A DNA stretch of 64,000 nt from Aliidongia dinghuensis (GTDB taxonomy: Bacteria > Pseudomonadota > Alphaproteobacteria > ATCC43930 > CGMCC-115725): contig NZ_BMJQ01000014.1 of NCBI RefSeq assembly GCF_014643535.1, positions 62,001 through 126,000 on the forward strand, written 5' to 3'. Position 1 is the first letter of the stretch. Each line of letters starts with the position of its first letter. The position numbers were made by a program, and so were the translations under genes. This document shows positions 10,201 through 17,068 of the stretch, one piece after another. The notes under the pieces are model-generated. The model saw only the letters and a program-made list of their open reading frames with translations. It made no database searches and was not told the DNA's origin.

Positions 10201-10376
10201 CCCAGGCGCCGGATCCCGCGAGGTCACGCGCGGTCGCCGACGTGCTGCTCAAGTCCGTGACCAGCAACGCGGAACTCCTCGACCATATCGAGGCGCTGCT
10301 GGCCGGCGGCCACCAAGTGCGCCCTGCTTTGGCAAGTGATCCTCTTCATAATTCGGAAAGCTCGACGTCGGCATGA
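7215..10376 (+). CDS. Hybrid sensor histidine kinase (HAMP-PAS-HisKA-HATPase-REC-REC)
   Basis: A 1053-aa inner-membrane kinase. Transmembrane segments lie at about residues 8-30 and 338-360 and enclose a large, mostly helical periplasmic sensor. They are followed by HAMP (about 360-410), a PAS-like segment (415-540), HisKA with FVSTVSHELRTPLTS (about 548), HATPase with NNLVSNAIKYSPEGG and GGTGLGLSIAKAI, and two receivers (about 790-905, LILDLLLPDGDG; 915-1025, LIILDLGLPDGTG). The ATG at 7215 is chosen because the membrane segment begins right after it; the upstream in-frame 80 residues look non-coding. The receivers probably feed the Hpt protein encoded downstream. Confidence 0.93.
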   Translation: MGILHLKIAARLTLGLMLLAGLTVFVGSIAFLSFAHLRRDFDQIATVDLPVIGAASQLSQQAQSIVASAPALVVADNQFARRTLALRIVDQVTALDEFIKRLKAKGVGGDRFEMLTQLRTSLFENLTLLDHAVERKLDLEQRVSGQLRDLGALAEQLRSLQGPEDPGSDGAPSAKLQALIARGMDKRQLDAFAQNLAAHEAAARTFDAWRFNAGQTIAALLTAADATQVPALETMRRSIERQLETGTTLVANLPAPIREPAAAWQTALGNMVLGDKGLLASRASYLDTTRAIQSALAANKVFADRFDAAAAKVADDIEQDILDTSGAISELTHRQIHRIFALTALCILAALAILIYIRRSVIDRLRRLRETMRTHVAGEPAAIDISGSDEIADMARALEFFVGTISEREIALAASESRLRSVTANLPGAILRLAGRPQGPLVISYISEGLRELIGRTPESLVGIDDAIFDLMPAGERGAFVTALARSSERQEQVLFEFRPTAQEGNAGAKWLRFLSFPRPGDNGETVWDGLILDSTEWKQADLAKRAFVSTVSHELRTPLTSIQGSLGLVAGGAMGALPEGARRLVDIANSNCQRLTRLINDILDIEKIEQGHMEFDLKPQALMPLLRQAVEANRGYGLPRGVHLKLIELDPDLEIEVDADRFIQVVNNLVSNAIKYSPEGGQVEIGARSHEGTQGGLHGNEVRIFVSDHGDGIPKAFRERLFSRFTQADSSDRRAKGGTGLGLSIAKAIVERFDGRIGFDTAEGQGTTFYFDLHATTLSTGTAAPPLPRRVLVCEDDPMFADMIGDMIQRRGSSARIVHTAAALKEALTEEPFDTLILDLLLPDGDGIAVLRGLRAAPETANLPVIVVSARAEEAHAEVNGSVLGILDWIGKPINPHRLTQALAGAMRPVGAGKANILHVEDDEDLSAVLQHLVGNRAEMTSVHTRREAAALLEREQFDLIILDLGLPDGTGYELLAYLAEHRVHRLTPVLIFSAQAPDPARSRAVADVLLKSVTSNAELLDHIEALLAGGHQVRPALASDPLHNSESSTSA

Positions 10377-10455
10377 TCAACCGGCAGGTGAATGGCAGGG
10401 GACAGGTATCGCCGATGGCCGATCGAACTCACCCACCGCCCATTGGCGGCGCCTC

Positions 10456-10863
10456 GTGACCGAGCGCTTTCCCCCGCTCAGTCGCATCCTCTACGTCGAC
10501 GACGAGCCCGACATCCGCGAGGTCGCCAAGATCGCGCTCGAGGTGATGGGCGGTTTTACCGTCCGCGCCTGCGAGTCTGGAATGTCGGCACTTGCCGAGG
10601 CCCCGAGCTTCAAGCCCGATCTCATCCTGCTCGATGTCATGATGCCGCACATGGACGGCCCGGAAACTTTCGAGGCCCTCCGGCAGTTCGAGGCTTTGAA
10701 GACGGTGCCGATCGTGTTTTTCACGGCCAAGGCGCAGCGCTCGGAGGTCCAGGCGCTTCTGGAACTCGGCGCGCTCGACGTGCTCGCCAAACCGTTCGAT
10801 CCGATGACGGTGGCGCAGACTGTCTCGGAGATCTGGATGCGTCATCATGGCTGGGACAGTTGA
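10456..10863 (+). CDS. Single-domain response regulator
   Basis: A receiver-only protein of 135 aa, CheY-like. The acidic pocket is in ILYVDDEPD, the phospho-acceptor Asp in LILLDVMMPHMDG, and the conserved Thr and Lys in VFFTAKAQ and DVLAKPFDP. A GTG start (VTERFPPLSRIL) is preferred because the fold begins there; the frame is open 40 codons upstream without domain-like sequence. It lies 79 bp after the hybrid kinase and overlaps the Hpt-GGDEF gene by 17 bp, which suggests one phosphorelay operon. Confidence 0.88.
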   Translation: MTERFPPLSRILYVDDEPDIREVAKIALEVMGGFTVRACESGMSALAEAPSFKPDLILLDVMMPHMDGPETFEALRQFEALKTVPIVFFTAKAQRSEVQALLELGALDVLAKPFDPMTVAQTVSEIWMRHHGWDS

Positions 10864-12478
10864 GGATCTACAGCGCAGGCTTGCCGTCCTGCGCGACAAT
10901 TTCGTCCAGGAGTTGCCGCAGCGCCTCGCGCGCGTCGTGGCGCTGCAGCCGCGCGTGAACGGCGCCTGGCCGACCGATATCGCCGCTGATCTGCGGCTGC
11001 TCGCCCACAGCATCAAGGGTTCCGCCGGGACGTTCGGTTTCACCGAGCTGTCGGCGCGCGCCGCCCGGCTCGAGCGCCTCATCGCCCAGTCGTTGGCCCA
11101 GGCGGACGAGCCGTCGGCCGACCAGAAGCGCGCGATCCGCGAGGCGGCCGACACCCTTGCTGCAGCCGGCGCCGTCGACAAGGCGAGCGCCCAGGTCGCG
11201 GCCCCCCGCCGGCCGGGCCGCGCCACCAAGACGCTCTACCTGCTCGACGAGAACCCGGACCGGGCCGCGGCACTGATCGCGCAACTGCGGCAGTATGGCT
11301 ACCATCCCGAAGCCTTCGTCAGCGCCGAGACATTGATGATCGCGGTGGCGGAGCTGGAGCCGGTCGTCGTGCTGATCGATGCTAGCGGCGACGGCGCCCC
11401 GGACCGGGCGATCGCAGCGGTCACCCAGCTCAACGCCGATCGCGAACCCCGGATCCCGACGGTCCTGCTTGCCGGGCGCGGCGACATGAGCACGCGCCTT
11501 GCGGCGGTCCGCGCCGGCATCGAGATTTTCCTGCCCTGGCCGGCCGAGGTGTCGGAACTGGTCAACCGGCTCGATCAGCTGGCGACGCTCGACGACCAGG
11601 CGCCCTATCGGGTGCTGGTGCTGGGCGCGGATTCGATCGACGCCAACCGGACCGCGGCCTTGCTCGAAGCAGTCGGCATGCGCACGCGCGTCGCCCCCTC
11701 AGCGATGCGCATTCTCGAAACGCTGACCGATTTCCCACCCGACATGCTCGTTCTGGATGCAGCACTCGCCGACTGCACGGGCATGGAGCTTGCGGCACTC
11801 ATCCGGCAGTTTCCCGCCTGGTCGGGCCTGCCCATCCTGTTCCTGGCGAGCGCTGCCGAGGTCGAGCGCCAATTGTCATCGGCCAGCGCCGACGCCGACG
11901 ATTTCATGGTGAAGCCGGTTCCGCCCAAACGGCTGCGCGCCGCCGTCGCCGCCCGCGCGGAGAAGCGGCGCACCTTCAGCATCCTGGTGGCGCAGGACCC
12001 GCTGACCGGGCTCATGACCCATCGCGTGTTCGACCGCCGGATCGAGGCCGAGGTGGCGCGGGCCAGCCGGATGGAGCGGCCGCTCAGCCTCGCCATCCTG
12101 GATATCGACCGGTTCCGCGCCCTGAACGAGCGCCACGGCTATCCGGTCGGCGACGGCATCCTGCGGAGCCTGGCGCTGCTGTTGCGCCGGCGCCTGCGGC
12201 GCAGCGACCTCATCGGCCGGTTCGGCGGCGACCGCATTGCCGTGCTGCTGCCAGAAACCGAGGCCGAAATGGCCGAGGACCTGTTCGACCGCATCCGCCT
12301 GGCCTTCGCCAGCATGACCCACGGCGGCTCGGACGTGGCGGCGACAGCGACCTTCAGCACCGGCATCGCGGCGGCCCGTGTCGGCCGTCCCCCGGCCGAG
12401 CTGACCCGCGCAGCGGAATTGGCGCTCTTCGAAGCGAAAAAGGCGGGCGAAGGCGCGATCCGGCTCGAAGAGGACTGA
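10847..12478 (+). CDS. Hpt - receiver - receiver - degenerate GGDEF protein
   Basis: A 543-aa signalling protein. Residues 1-100 are a histidine phosphotransfer domain with the active His in LLAHSIKGSAGTFG. Two receiver-like domains follow (about 128-248 and 251-371). The first has lost most of the acidic pocket, and the second keeps VLDAALADCTG. Residues 381-541 are GGDEF-like, but the signature reads RFGGDRIAVLLPE, with Arg in place of the catalytic Glu. Diguanylate cyclase activity is therefore doubtful, and the domain may be regulatory or GTP-binding. The protein probably receives phosphate from the upstream hybrid kinase. The stop lies just before a palindromic repeat. Confidence 0.88.
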   Translation: MAGTVEDLQRRLAVLRDNFVQELPQRLARVVALQPRVNGAWPTDIAADLRLLAHSIKGSAGTFGFTELSARAARLERLIAQSLAQADEPSADQKRAIREAADTLAAAGAVDKASAQVAAPRRPGRATKTLYLLDENPDRAAALIAQLRQYGYHPEAFVSAETLMIAVAELEPVVVLIDASGDGAPDRAIAAVTQLNADREPRIPTVLLAGRGDMSTRLAAVRAGIEIFLPWPAEVSELVNRLDQLATLDDQAPYRVLVLGADSIDANRTAALLEAVGMRTRVAPSAMRILETLTDFPPDMLVLDAALADCTGMELAALIRQFPAWSGLPILFLASAAEVERQLSSASADADDFMVKPVPPKRLRAAVAARAEKRRTFSILVAQDPLTGLMTHRVFDRRIEAEVARASRMERPLSLAILDIDRFRALNERHGYPVGDGILRSLALLLRRRLRRSDLIGRFGGDRIAVLLPETEAEMAEDLFDRIRLAFASMTHGGSDVAATATFSTGIAAARVGRPPAELTRAAELALFEAKKAGEGAIRLEED

Positions 12479-12484
12479 TCGCGA

Positions 12485-12555
12485 TCCGGCTCCAATCAAA
12501 TATTTAGAGTGCGATTCACGCATTGGCTGGTTCCAGCCAAAGCGACCGCGCCCTA
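12485..12555. repeat. Dispersed palindromic repeat, copy 1
   Basis: Partner of the repeat at 38141-38266. A 30-bp block (12511-12540) is identical to 38221-38250, and the flanks differ at a few bases. A long hairpin runs from TAGAGTGCG (12505) to CGCGCCCTA (12555), with TTGGCTGG-TT-CCAGCCAA at its tip. The repeat begins 6 bp after the stop of the Hpt-GGDEF gene. Its right end, CTAG, is the point where the inverted-repeat-bounded island begins, so the island seems to have inserted here. Confidence 0.85.
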
Positions 12556-12618
12556 GGAGCTGTGGACTCTAGGGATTGAACGAAACCGATCTGAACGACC
12601 TGGGCAGAGAAACGGTGG

Positions 12619-12683
12619 TTTTCTTACCACCCTTTGATGCAGGAGCCGGTCCTCGTCAACCCTTGGCTTTCGTGGTAAGAAAA
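12619..12683. repeat. 12-bp inverted repeat upstream of the resolvase remnant
   Basis: TTTTCTTACCAC (12619-12630) and GTGGTAAGAAAA (12672-12683) form a perfect inverted repeat 41 bp apart. It lies 72 bp upstream of the truncated resolvase frame, where resolvase genes usually have their res site. It may be a res sub-site or the end of a lost element. Confidence 0.5.
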
Positions 12684-12754
12684 CCCGGTCAGACAGTCAT
12701 CGGCAGCAATCGCGGCGATTAGACGGGTTTGCTGCCCGCCGGAGGGTTCCGGAC

Positions 12755-12934
12755 ATGCTGATCGGCTATGCCCGCGTCTCGACGGAGGACCAGCAGCTCG
12801 ACCTGCAGCGCGATGCGCTGAGGCAGGCCGGCTGCGAGCAGATCTTCGAGGATCGGGCGAGCGGCGCCAAGGCGGAGCGGCCGGGTCTGGCAGCGGCAAT
12901 GGCATTCGCACGGTCTGGCACAGTGCCTGCATAA
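12755..12934 (+). pseudogene. Tn3-type serine resolvase, truncated N-terminal fragment
   Basis: A 59-aa frame beginning [18 protein letters not shown], the catalytic-serine start of Tn3-family resolvases. It continues normally through [15 protein letters not shown] to AMAFARSG and then leaves the family and stops. The full protein is normally about 180-200 aa, so the rest of the catalytic domain and the DNA-binding helix-turn-helix are absent. The break falls where a reverse-strand tyrosine-recombinase fragment begins, so this is a deletion or insertion scar. It is not expected to be functional. Confidence 0.75.
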
Positions 12935-13116
12935 TGGTGCCGGAACGCGAGCGCGATCTCGGCCGCCATTTGAGGGCGTGCCGCATGGACCCCGAAGTCG
13001 AAGCCCTGAGTGCACTCATTCCGACAGTCCGGGAATGTCACGATGAGAGATCCCGGCGAGCCGATCAACGGTGCGGGCCGGGATGTGACACGATAATCTT
13101 TCCGTCGCTTGCCCAT
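12921..13116 (-). pseudogene. Tyrosine recombinase, N-terminal fragment
   Basis: The reverse frame from the ATG at 13116 reads MGKRRKDYRVTSRP and later [16 protein letters not shown]. This resembles the start of tyrosine recombinases that have an N-terminal SAM-like DNA-binding domain. After about 65 residues it runs into the antisense of the resolvase fragment, so the catalytic domain is missing. Its ATG lies 2 bp after the stop of another recombinase C-terminus, which recalls the tandem recombinase genes of RIT-type elements. The assignment rests on general resemblance. Confidence 0.45.
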
Positions 13117-13118
13117 CG

Positions 13119-13295
13119 TCAGAGCAGCGCCTCATAAAGCTCGTCGACCGAGGCCTCGATGACCGAGAGATCGGTCGCCACGACCCGCAAATAAATCGCG
13201 GTCGTGGCCAGATCGGCATGGCCGAGCAGGGTTTGCAGGGTGAGTAGCGGATTGAGCTCAGCACCTTGAGCGGCCTGACGCCGCAAGAAGGCGGC
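13119..13295 (-). pseudogene. Tyrosine recombinase, C-terminal fragment
   Basis: About 58 residues ending at the stop at 13119. LQTLLGHADLATTAIYLRV is the classic C-terminal box of tyrosine recombinases and includes the nucleophilic Tyr. The N-terminal and central parts are missing; the upstream sequence in the same frame belongs to an IS1634-like transposase. The exact junction, near 13295, is an estimate from the change in similarity. Confidence 0.7.
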
Positions 13296-13499
13296 CAGTT
13301 CCTGGATGGCACCGCTCCTCAGGCAGGAGATCCAGTCGAAGCCGGCCGGTCGGACATCCTCGCGGATGCGCGCGCTGGTCAGCATCCCGCGGTCGCCGAC
13401 CAGTACCACGCGGTCGAGGGCGAAGCGCTGCTTCAGCTTGGCCACCTGGTCGGTGAGCGTGGCAGGATCGGCCGTGTTGCCGTCGAACTCAACCGTCCA
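13296..13499 (-). pseudogene. IS1634/IS4-like transposase internal fragment
   Basis: An open stretch reading WTVEFDGNTADPATLTDQV and then RVVLVGDRGMLTSARI, characteristic of the central DDE region of IS1634-family transposases (GDRGM carries a catalytic Asp). Only about 68 residues of a protein that is normally near 500-600 aa are present. It is fused in frame to the tyrosine-recombinase C-terminus, so the composite frame is a chimera produced by rearrangement and not a working gene. Confidence 0.65.
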
Positions 13500-13769
13500 A
13501 CTTGCATCCGAAGCCAGCGGCCCCTATCTCCCTATTGTCGAAAATGGTGGACCGGTCTGGTAAGCCCCGGTCAGCTTCCGTATGCGCGGAAAGCCCCAAT
13601 CCAGCCCAGCAGGGCCGCGGACCACGACGGAAGGCGGACGCATGCCGTCTTCCCGTCGGAAGGTCACGGCACGCGGCTGCCCTCAAGCGCATCGTCCGTC
13701 CATATCCCGGGAAGCGGTCTCGCGTCCTTCGCTGTGCCTTCGGCATATCGGGAAAAGGACGAACCACCC

Positions 13770-15335
13770 GTGCAAGATACACAAGTACTGATCATCGGCG
13801 GCAGCCTTGTCGGGCTGTCTGCAGCACTGTTCCTGTCATGGCGGGACGTGCCGACCATCCTGGTCGAGAAGCATCGCGGCAGCGCGCCGCACCCGCGCGC
13901 AACCGGGTTCACCGAACGCACGCTCGAGTATTTCCGCGCCGTCGGACTCGCCGATCAGGTGCCGCAGGTCGCACCCGGCACCCGGCTGCGCCGCGTCAAG
14001 GCGGAGAGTCTGTCCGGCCGCTGGCACGAAGAAACAGCCTGGACGCCGGGTGAGCAGGCGGAACGCCCGGGGACGGCATCGCCCTGCACCGGCGCCACGA
14101 TTGCACAGGACAGACTCGAACCCCTGCTGCGCGCGGCCGCGATCGAGCGCGGCGCCGACCTGCGACTTGGTACGGAGCTATTGTCGTTCGAACAGGATGG
14201 TGAGGGCGTCCTCGCGCGCGTCCGCCATTGCGACAGCGGCGAGGCATACGTCATTCGCGCCAGCTACATGATCGCGGCGGACGGTGCCGGCAGCCCCGTT
14301 CGCGAAGCGCTCGGCATCGCGCGCCGAGGTGTGGGCCATCTGCGCACCTTGCGCAGCGTGCTGTTCCGCTGCCCCGAGGCAGACAGCTTTCTTGCGCGGG
14401 GCGTGCAGCAGTTCGAGATCGAGCAGCCGGGGTTCCGCGCCTTCCTGACGACCTATGGCGACGGTCGCTGGGTGCTGATGTTCGACGATGATCAGGAGCG
14501 CGCCGATGCGGACTTGGCCGACATGGTCGGCAAGGCCCTGGGGCGCGACATGGCGTTCGAGCTGCTCGCCACCGGCCGCTGGGAGATGGCCGGTCGCATC
14601 GCCGAGCGATACAGCCATGGCCACATCTTCCTCGCCGGAGATGCGGCGCATCAGCTGCCGCCGACGCGCGGCGGATTTGGCGCCAATACCGGTATCGACG
14701 ACGCCTACAATCTGGCCTGGAAGCTGGAATGGGTCATGAGCGGGAGGTCGAGCCCTGTGTTGCTCGATACGTACAGTGACGAGCGTCAGCCGGTCGGCTG
14801 GCTCCGACACCAGCAGACCTTCGCGCGCCCCGACTATGCGCCATGGGCCGGCAATGCGCTGCAGGGCGAACCGCTTTATGGCAACGAGGCGATGGAACTG
14901 GGGCAACTGATGCGGTCCGCCGCCGTCATAGGCGCCAGCCTCGACCTGCCGCCGGCCGCGCATCCGGACGCATGGGCCGGACAACCGGGAACGCGCGCGC
15001 CGCACATCCCGATCAAGCGAGCGGGCGAGACGATCTCGACGATCGACCTGTTCACCCGCGAGTTCACGTTGATCTCGCAAGATCGCCGCTGGATCGCAGC
15101 GGCGCAACATGCGGCGTCCGCCCTGGCCATCAACATCGAGACCGTGCTGGTCGGCGAGGACGTGTTGTTCCCGGTATCGGACGCCTTTGGACGGCACTTC
15201 GGTGTCGCCCATGACGGCGCATCGCTTGTACGCCCGGATGGCATCATCGCATGGCGCTCGACGTGCGGTCATGAAGAGCGCGCGGCGTGCCTTCGCGATG
15301 CGCTGTCGACTATCGCTGCTTTGCGCGGGCGATAG
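13770..15335 (+). CDS. FAD-dependent aromatic monooxygenase (PheA/TfdB family)
   Basis: A 521-aa class A flavoprotein hydroxylase. The dinucleotide-binding motif is VLIIGGSLVGLSAALFL, the DG motif is ADGAGSPVREALG, and the GD motif is FLAGDAAHQLPPTRGGFG. A C-terminal thioredoxin-like extension matches phenol and polyketide hydroxylases. Such enzymes hydroxylate an aromatic ring with NAD(P)H and O2; the substrate cannot be read here. The GTG start is chosen for its GGAAAAGGA ribosome-binding site and because the Rossmann fold begins 5 residues later. It is the only intact non-transposition gene inside the island, so it is its probable cargo. Confidence 0.9.
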   Translation: MQDTQVLIIGGSLVGLSAALFLSWRDVPTILVEKHRGSAPHPRATGFTERTLEYFRAVGLADQVPQVAPGTRLRRVKAESLSGRWHEETAWTPGEQAERPGTASPCTGATIAQDRLEPLLRAAAIERGADLRLGTELLSFEQDGEGVLARVRHCDSGEAYVIRASYMIAADGAGSPVREALGIARRGVGHLRTLRSVLFRCPEADSFLARGVQQFEIEQPGFRAFLTTYGDGRWVLMFDDDQERADADLADMVGKALGRDMAFELLATGRWEMAGRIAERYSHGHIFLAGDAAHQLPPTRGGFGANTGIDDAYNLAWKLEWVMSGRSSPVLLDTYSDERQPVGWLRHQQTFARPDYAPWAGNALQGEPLYGNEAMELGQLMRSAAVIGASLDLPPAAHPDAWAGQPGTRAPHIPIKRAGETISTIDLFTREFTLISQDRRWIAAAQHAASALAINIETVLVGEDVLFPVSDAFGRHFGVAHDGASLVRPDGIIAWRSTCGHEERAACLRDALSTIAALRGR

Positions 15336-15696
15336 GCGGGAGGCAGAGATGATGCAGACGGTGCAGACCGGTAACATGGGTAACAGAATGGACCGGACGG
15401 ATGGGTGACAAGACACAGTCGGCAACCGCTCTGGGGCCTGCTCGGCCGATGACGTCTCACAACTTGACGGCTAGCACTACTTTGGCAGATTTGATTTTCG
15501 ACGTCGGTTTTGGGATTGAACTACAATCCCCATAGCGCGCCCGCCATCCCGCGGCTTCGCTCAATCCGGCTTCAATGAGGTCGCGATCTCGCGCGCCATC
15601 GACAGCACAGCCGCGCGACCTCACAGAAGCCCCCAGATTCCCAAACGACTTCAATCATGATTCAAGACTGCTTTTGGGGAGGCAGTCTTGCGCGTG
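15336..15696. other. Intergenic region before the IS5-type transposase
   Basis: A 361-bp gap, more AT-rich than its surroundings around 15460-15530. A hairpin, CAAGACTGC...GCAGTCTTG, sits just upstream of the transposase start (15664-15692). No copy of the CTAGGAGCTGTGGAC end is present here. A 65-codon reverse frame (15457-15654) has no recognisable domain. Confidence 0.45.
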
Positions 15697-16442
15697 ATGG
15701 ATCGTTTGGTACTGAGCGATTTGGCTTGGGAGAGGATGGCACCGCTGATCATCGGCCGGCCTGATCAAAAGGGTTCGACGGGTCGAGACAACCGGATGTT
15801 CGTCGAGGGCGTCCTGTGGATCGTGCGGACCGGTTCGCCTTGGCGGGATCTTCTCGAGGTCTTCGGCGATTGGAACAGCGTCTTCAGCCGCTGGAGCCGC
15901 AAAGGTGTCTGGTGGCGCATCTTCGAGGCGATGTCCGGCGATCCGGACTTCGAGTACCTGATCGTCGACTCGACCATCATTCGCGCCCACCAGCACGCGT
16001 CGGGGGCAAAAAAGGGGGGCCTGAAGATAAGGCCATCGGTCGCTCCCGTGGAGGCCTGAGCACCAAGATCCACATGGCCGTGCGGGAGCTCGGATGTCCC
16101 GTGCGCTTCACGCTTACAGCTGGCCAGAAAGGCGATGCGCCGCAGGCTGGGCCTTTGATCGAGGGCCTGCCCGCCGAGGTGGTCATGGCCGACACCGCCT
16201 ATGATGCCGACCACTTCCGCCAGGCGATCGTCGACAAGGGGGCGATCGCCGTCATCCCCAACAACCCGTCCCGAGCCCAGAAGCATCCGCTCGACAAGCA
16301 TCTCTAAGCCCAGCGACACCTCGTCGAATGCTGCTTCTCAAAGCTCAAGCAGTTCCGGCGCGTCGCCACCCGCTTCGAAAAGACTGCCCGAAACTACCTC
16401 GCCGTCGTCACCCTCGCAGCCATCGTGCTTTGGCTCCGGTAA
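15697..16442 (+). pseudogene. IS5-family (IS427 group) transposase, frameshifted and with an in-frame stop
   Basis: The first frame (MDRLVLSDLAWERMAPLI) carries the start of a DDE transposase up to IVDSTIIRAHQHASGAKKGG, including the first catalytic Asp. At an A6G6 run (16010-16021) the family sequence continues in the -1 frame (AIGRSRGGLSTKIHMAVREL, then EVVMADTAYDADHF with the second Asp). This fits the programmed -1 frameshift of IS427-group elements. A TAA at 16305-16307 then interrupts HL-AQRHLVECCFSKLK just before the catalytic Glu region. The last residues run to the stop at 16440. The element is therefore probably inactive. Confidence 0.85.
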
Positions 16443-16483
16443 GTGTCCACAGCTCCTAGACCGGCGCCTGCTGAATCGTCACC

Positions 16484-16936
16484 ATGGCGCCCATGTTCAC
16501 CTTCGCCCCCGCCGCCGAGAGCGACTTCGAGCGGCTGCTCCTGATCCGCCATGCCGCCATGCGCCCCTCGCTCGAACGGGTCGGTCGCTGGCATCCTCTG
16601 CGCGCCCGCAACCGGTTCCGCGCCGCGTTCCAGCCGGGCGAGACGCGCCTTATCCTGGTCGGCGACGCGCTCGCCGGCTGCGTCGCCCTCAAGCCGCAGG
16701 GGGACGCGCTCGAGCTCGACCAGTTCTACGTGGATCCGCATTTCCAAGGCGCCGGGCTGGGCTCGGCCGTGCTCCGCCGCCTGCTCGAAGAAGCGGACGC
16801 CGCCGGCAAACCGGTGGTGCTGACCGTGCTGCGCGAGAGCGATGCCGTCCGCTTCTACGAGCGCCACGGCTTCGCTGAGACCGGTGCGGAGGATTGGGAT
16901 CTGTTCTATCGGCGGCCGGTTCCCGTCGCACGTTGA
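16484..16936 (+). CDS. GNAT family N-acetyltransferase
   Basis: A 150-aa acetyl-CoA-dependent acyltransferase. The acetyl-CoA-binding motif A is visible in FYVDPHFQGAGLGSAVLRRL, and AVRFYERHGFAETG is the usual C-terminal motif. The acceptor cannot be predicted. A second ATG 3 codons in (MFTFAPA) is an equally good start. The gene begins 25 bp after the right end of the mobile island, so its original upstream region was probably displaced by the insertion. Confidence 0.88.
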   Translation: MAPMFTFAPAAESDFERLLLIRHAAMRPSLERVGRWHPLRARNRFRAAFQPGETRLILVGDALAGCVALKPQGDALELDQFYVDPHFQGAGLGSAVLRRLLEEADAAGKPVVLTVLRESDAVRFYERHGFAETGAEDWDLFYRRPVPVAR

Positions 16937-17068
16937 CCGCGCGCAGTGAAGCTCGCGCCTGCGTCACATAGCCTTCCCGGTCAAACTTGAGCGATGATTC
17001 GAAAAATGATATTGTAACATTAACTTAACAAGTCATCAGCAAGATGACGATAGCAGGGAGGCAGGACC

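Larger units (their letters stand above)
12553..16459. mobile_element. Mobile island bounded by a 15-bp inverted repeat (IS5-type ends)
   Basis: CTAGGAGCTGTGGAC at 12553-12567 is exactly inverted at 16445-16459, directly after the IS5-family transposase frame at 15697-16442. No second copy of this end lies just upstream of that transposase. The left end of the element therefore seems to sit 3.1 kb away, with a resolvase fragment, tyrosine-recombinase fragments, an IS1634-like fragment and an intact FAD monooxygenase in between. The shared CTAG at both edges fits target duplication by IS427-group elements. The reading as one element with internal insertions is inference. Confidence 0.65.

Noticed and set aside
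15457-15654. 65-codon minus-strand frame
   Set aside because: No domain, poor start context and low-complexity composition; probably remnant DNA upstream of the transposase.
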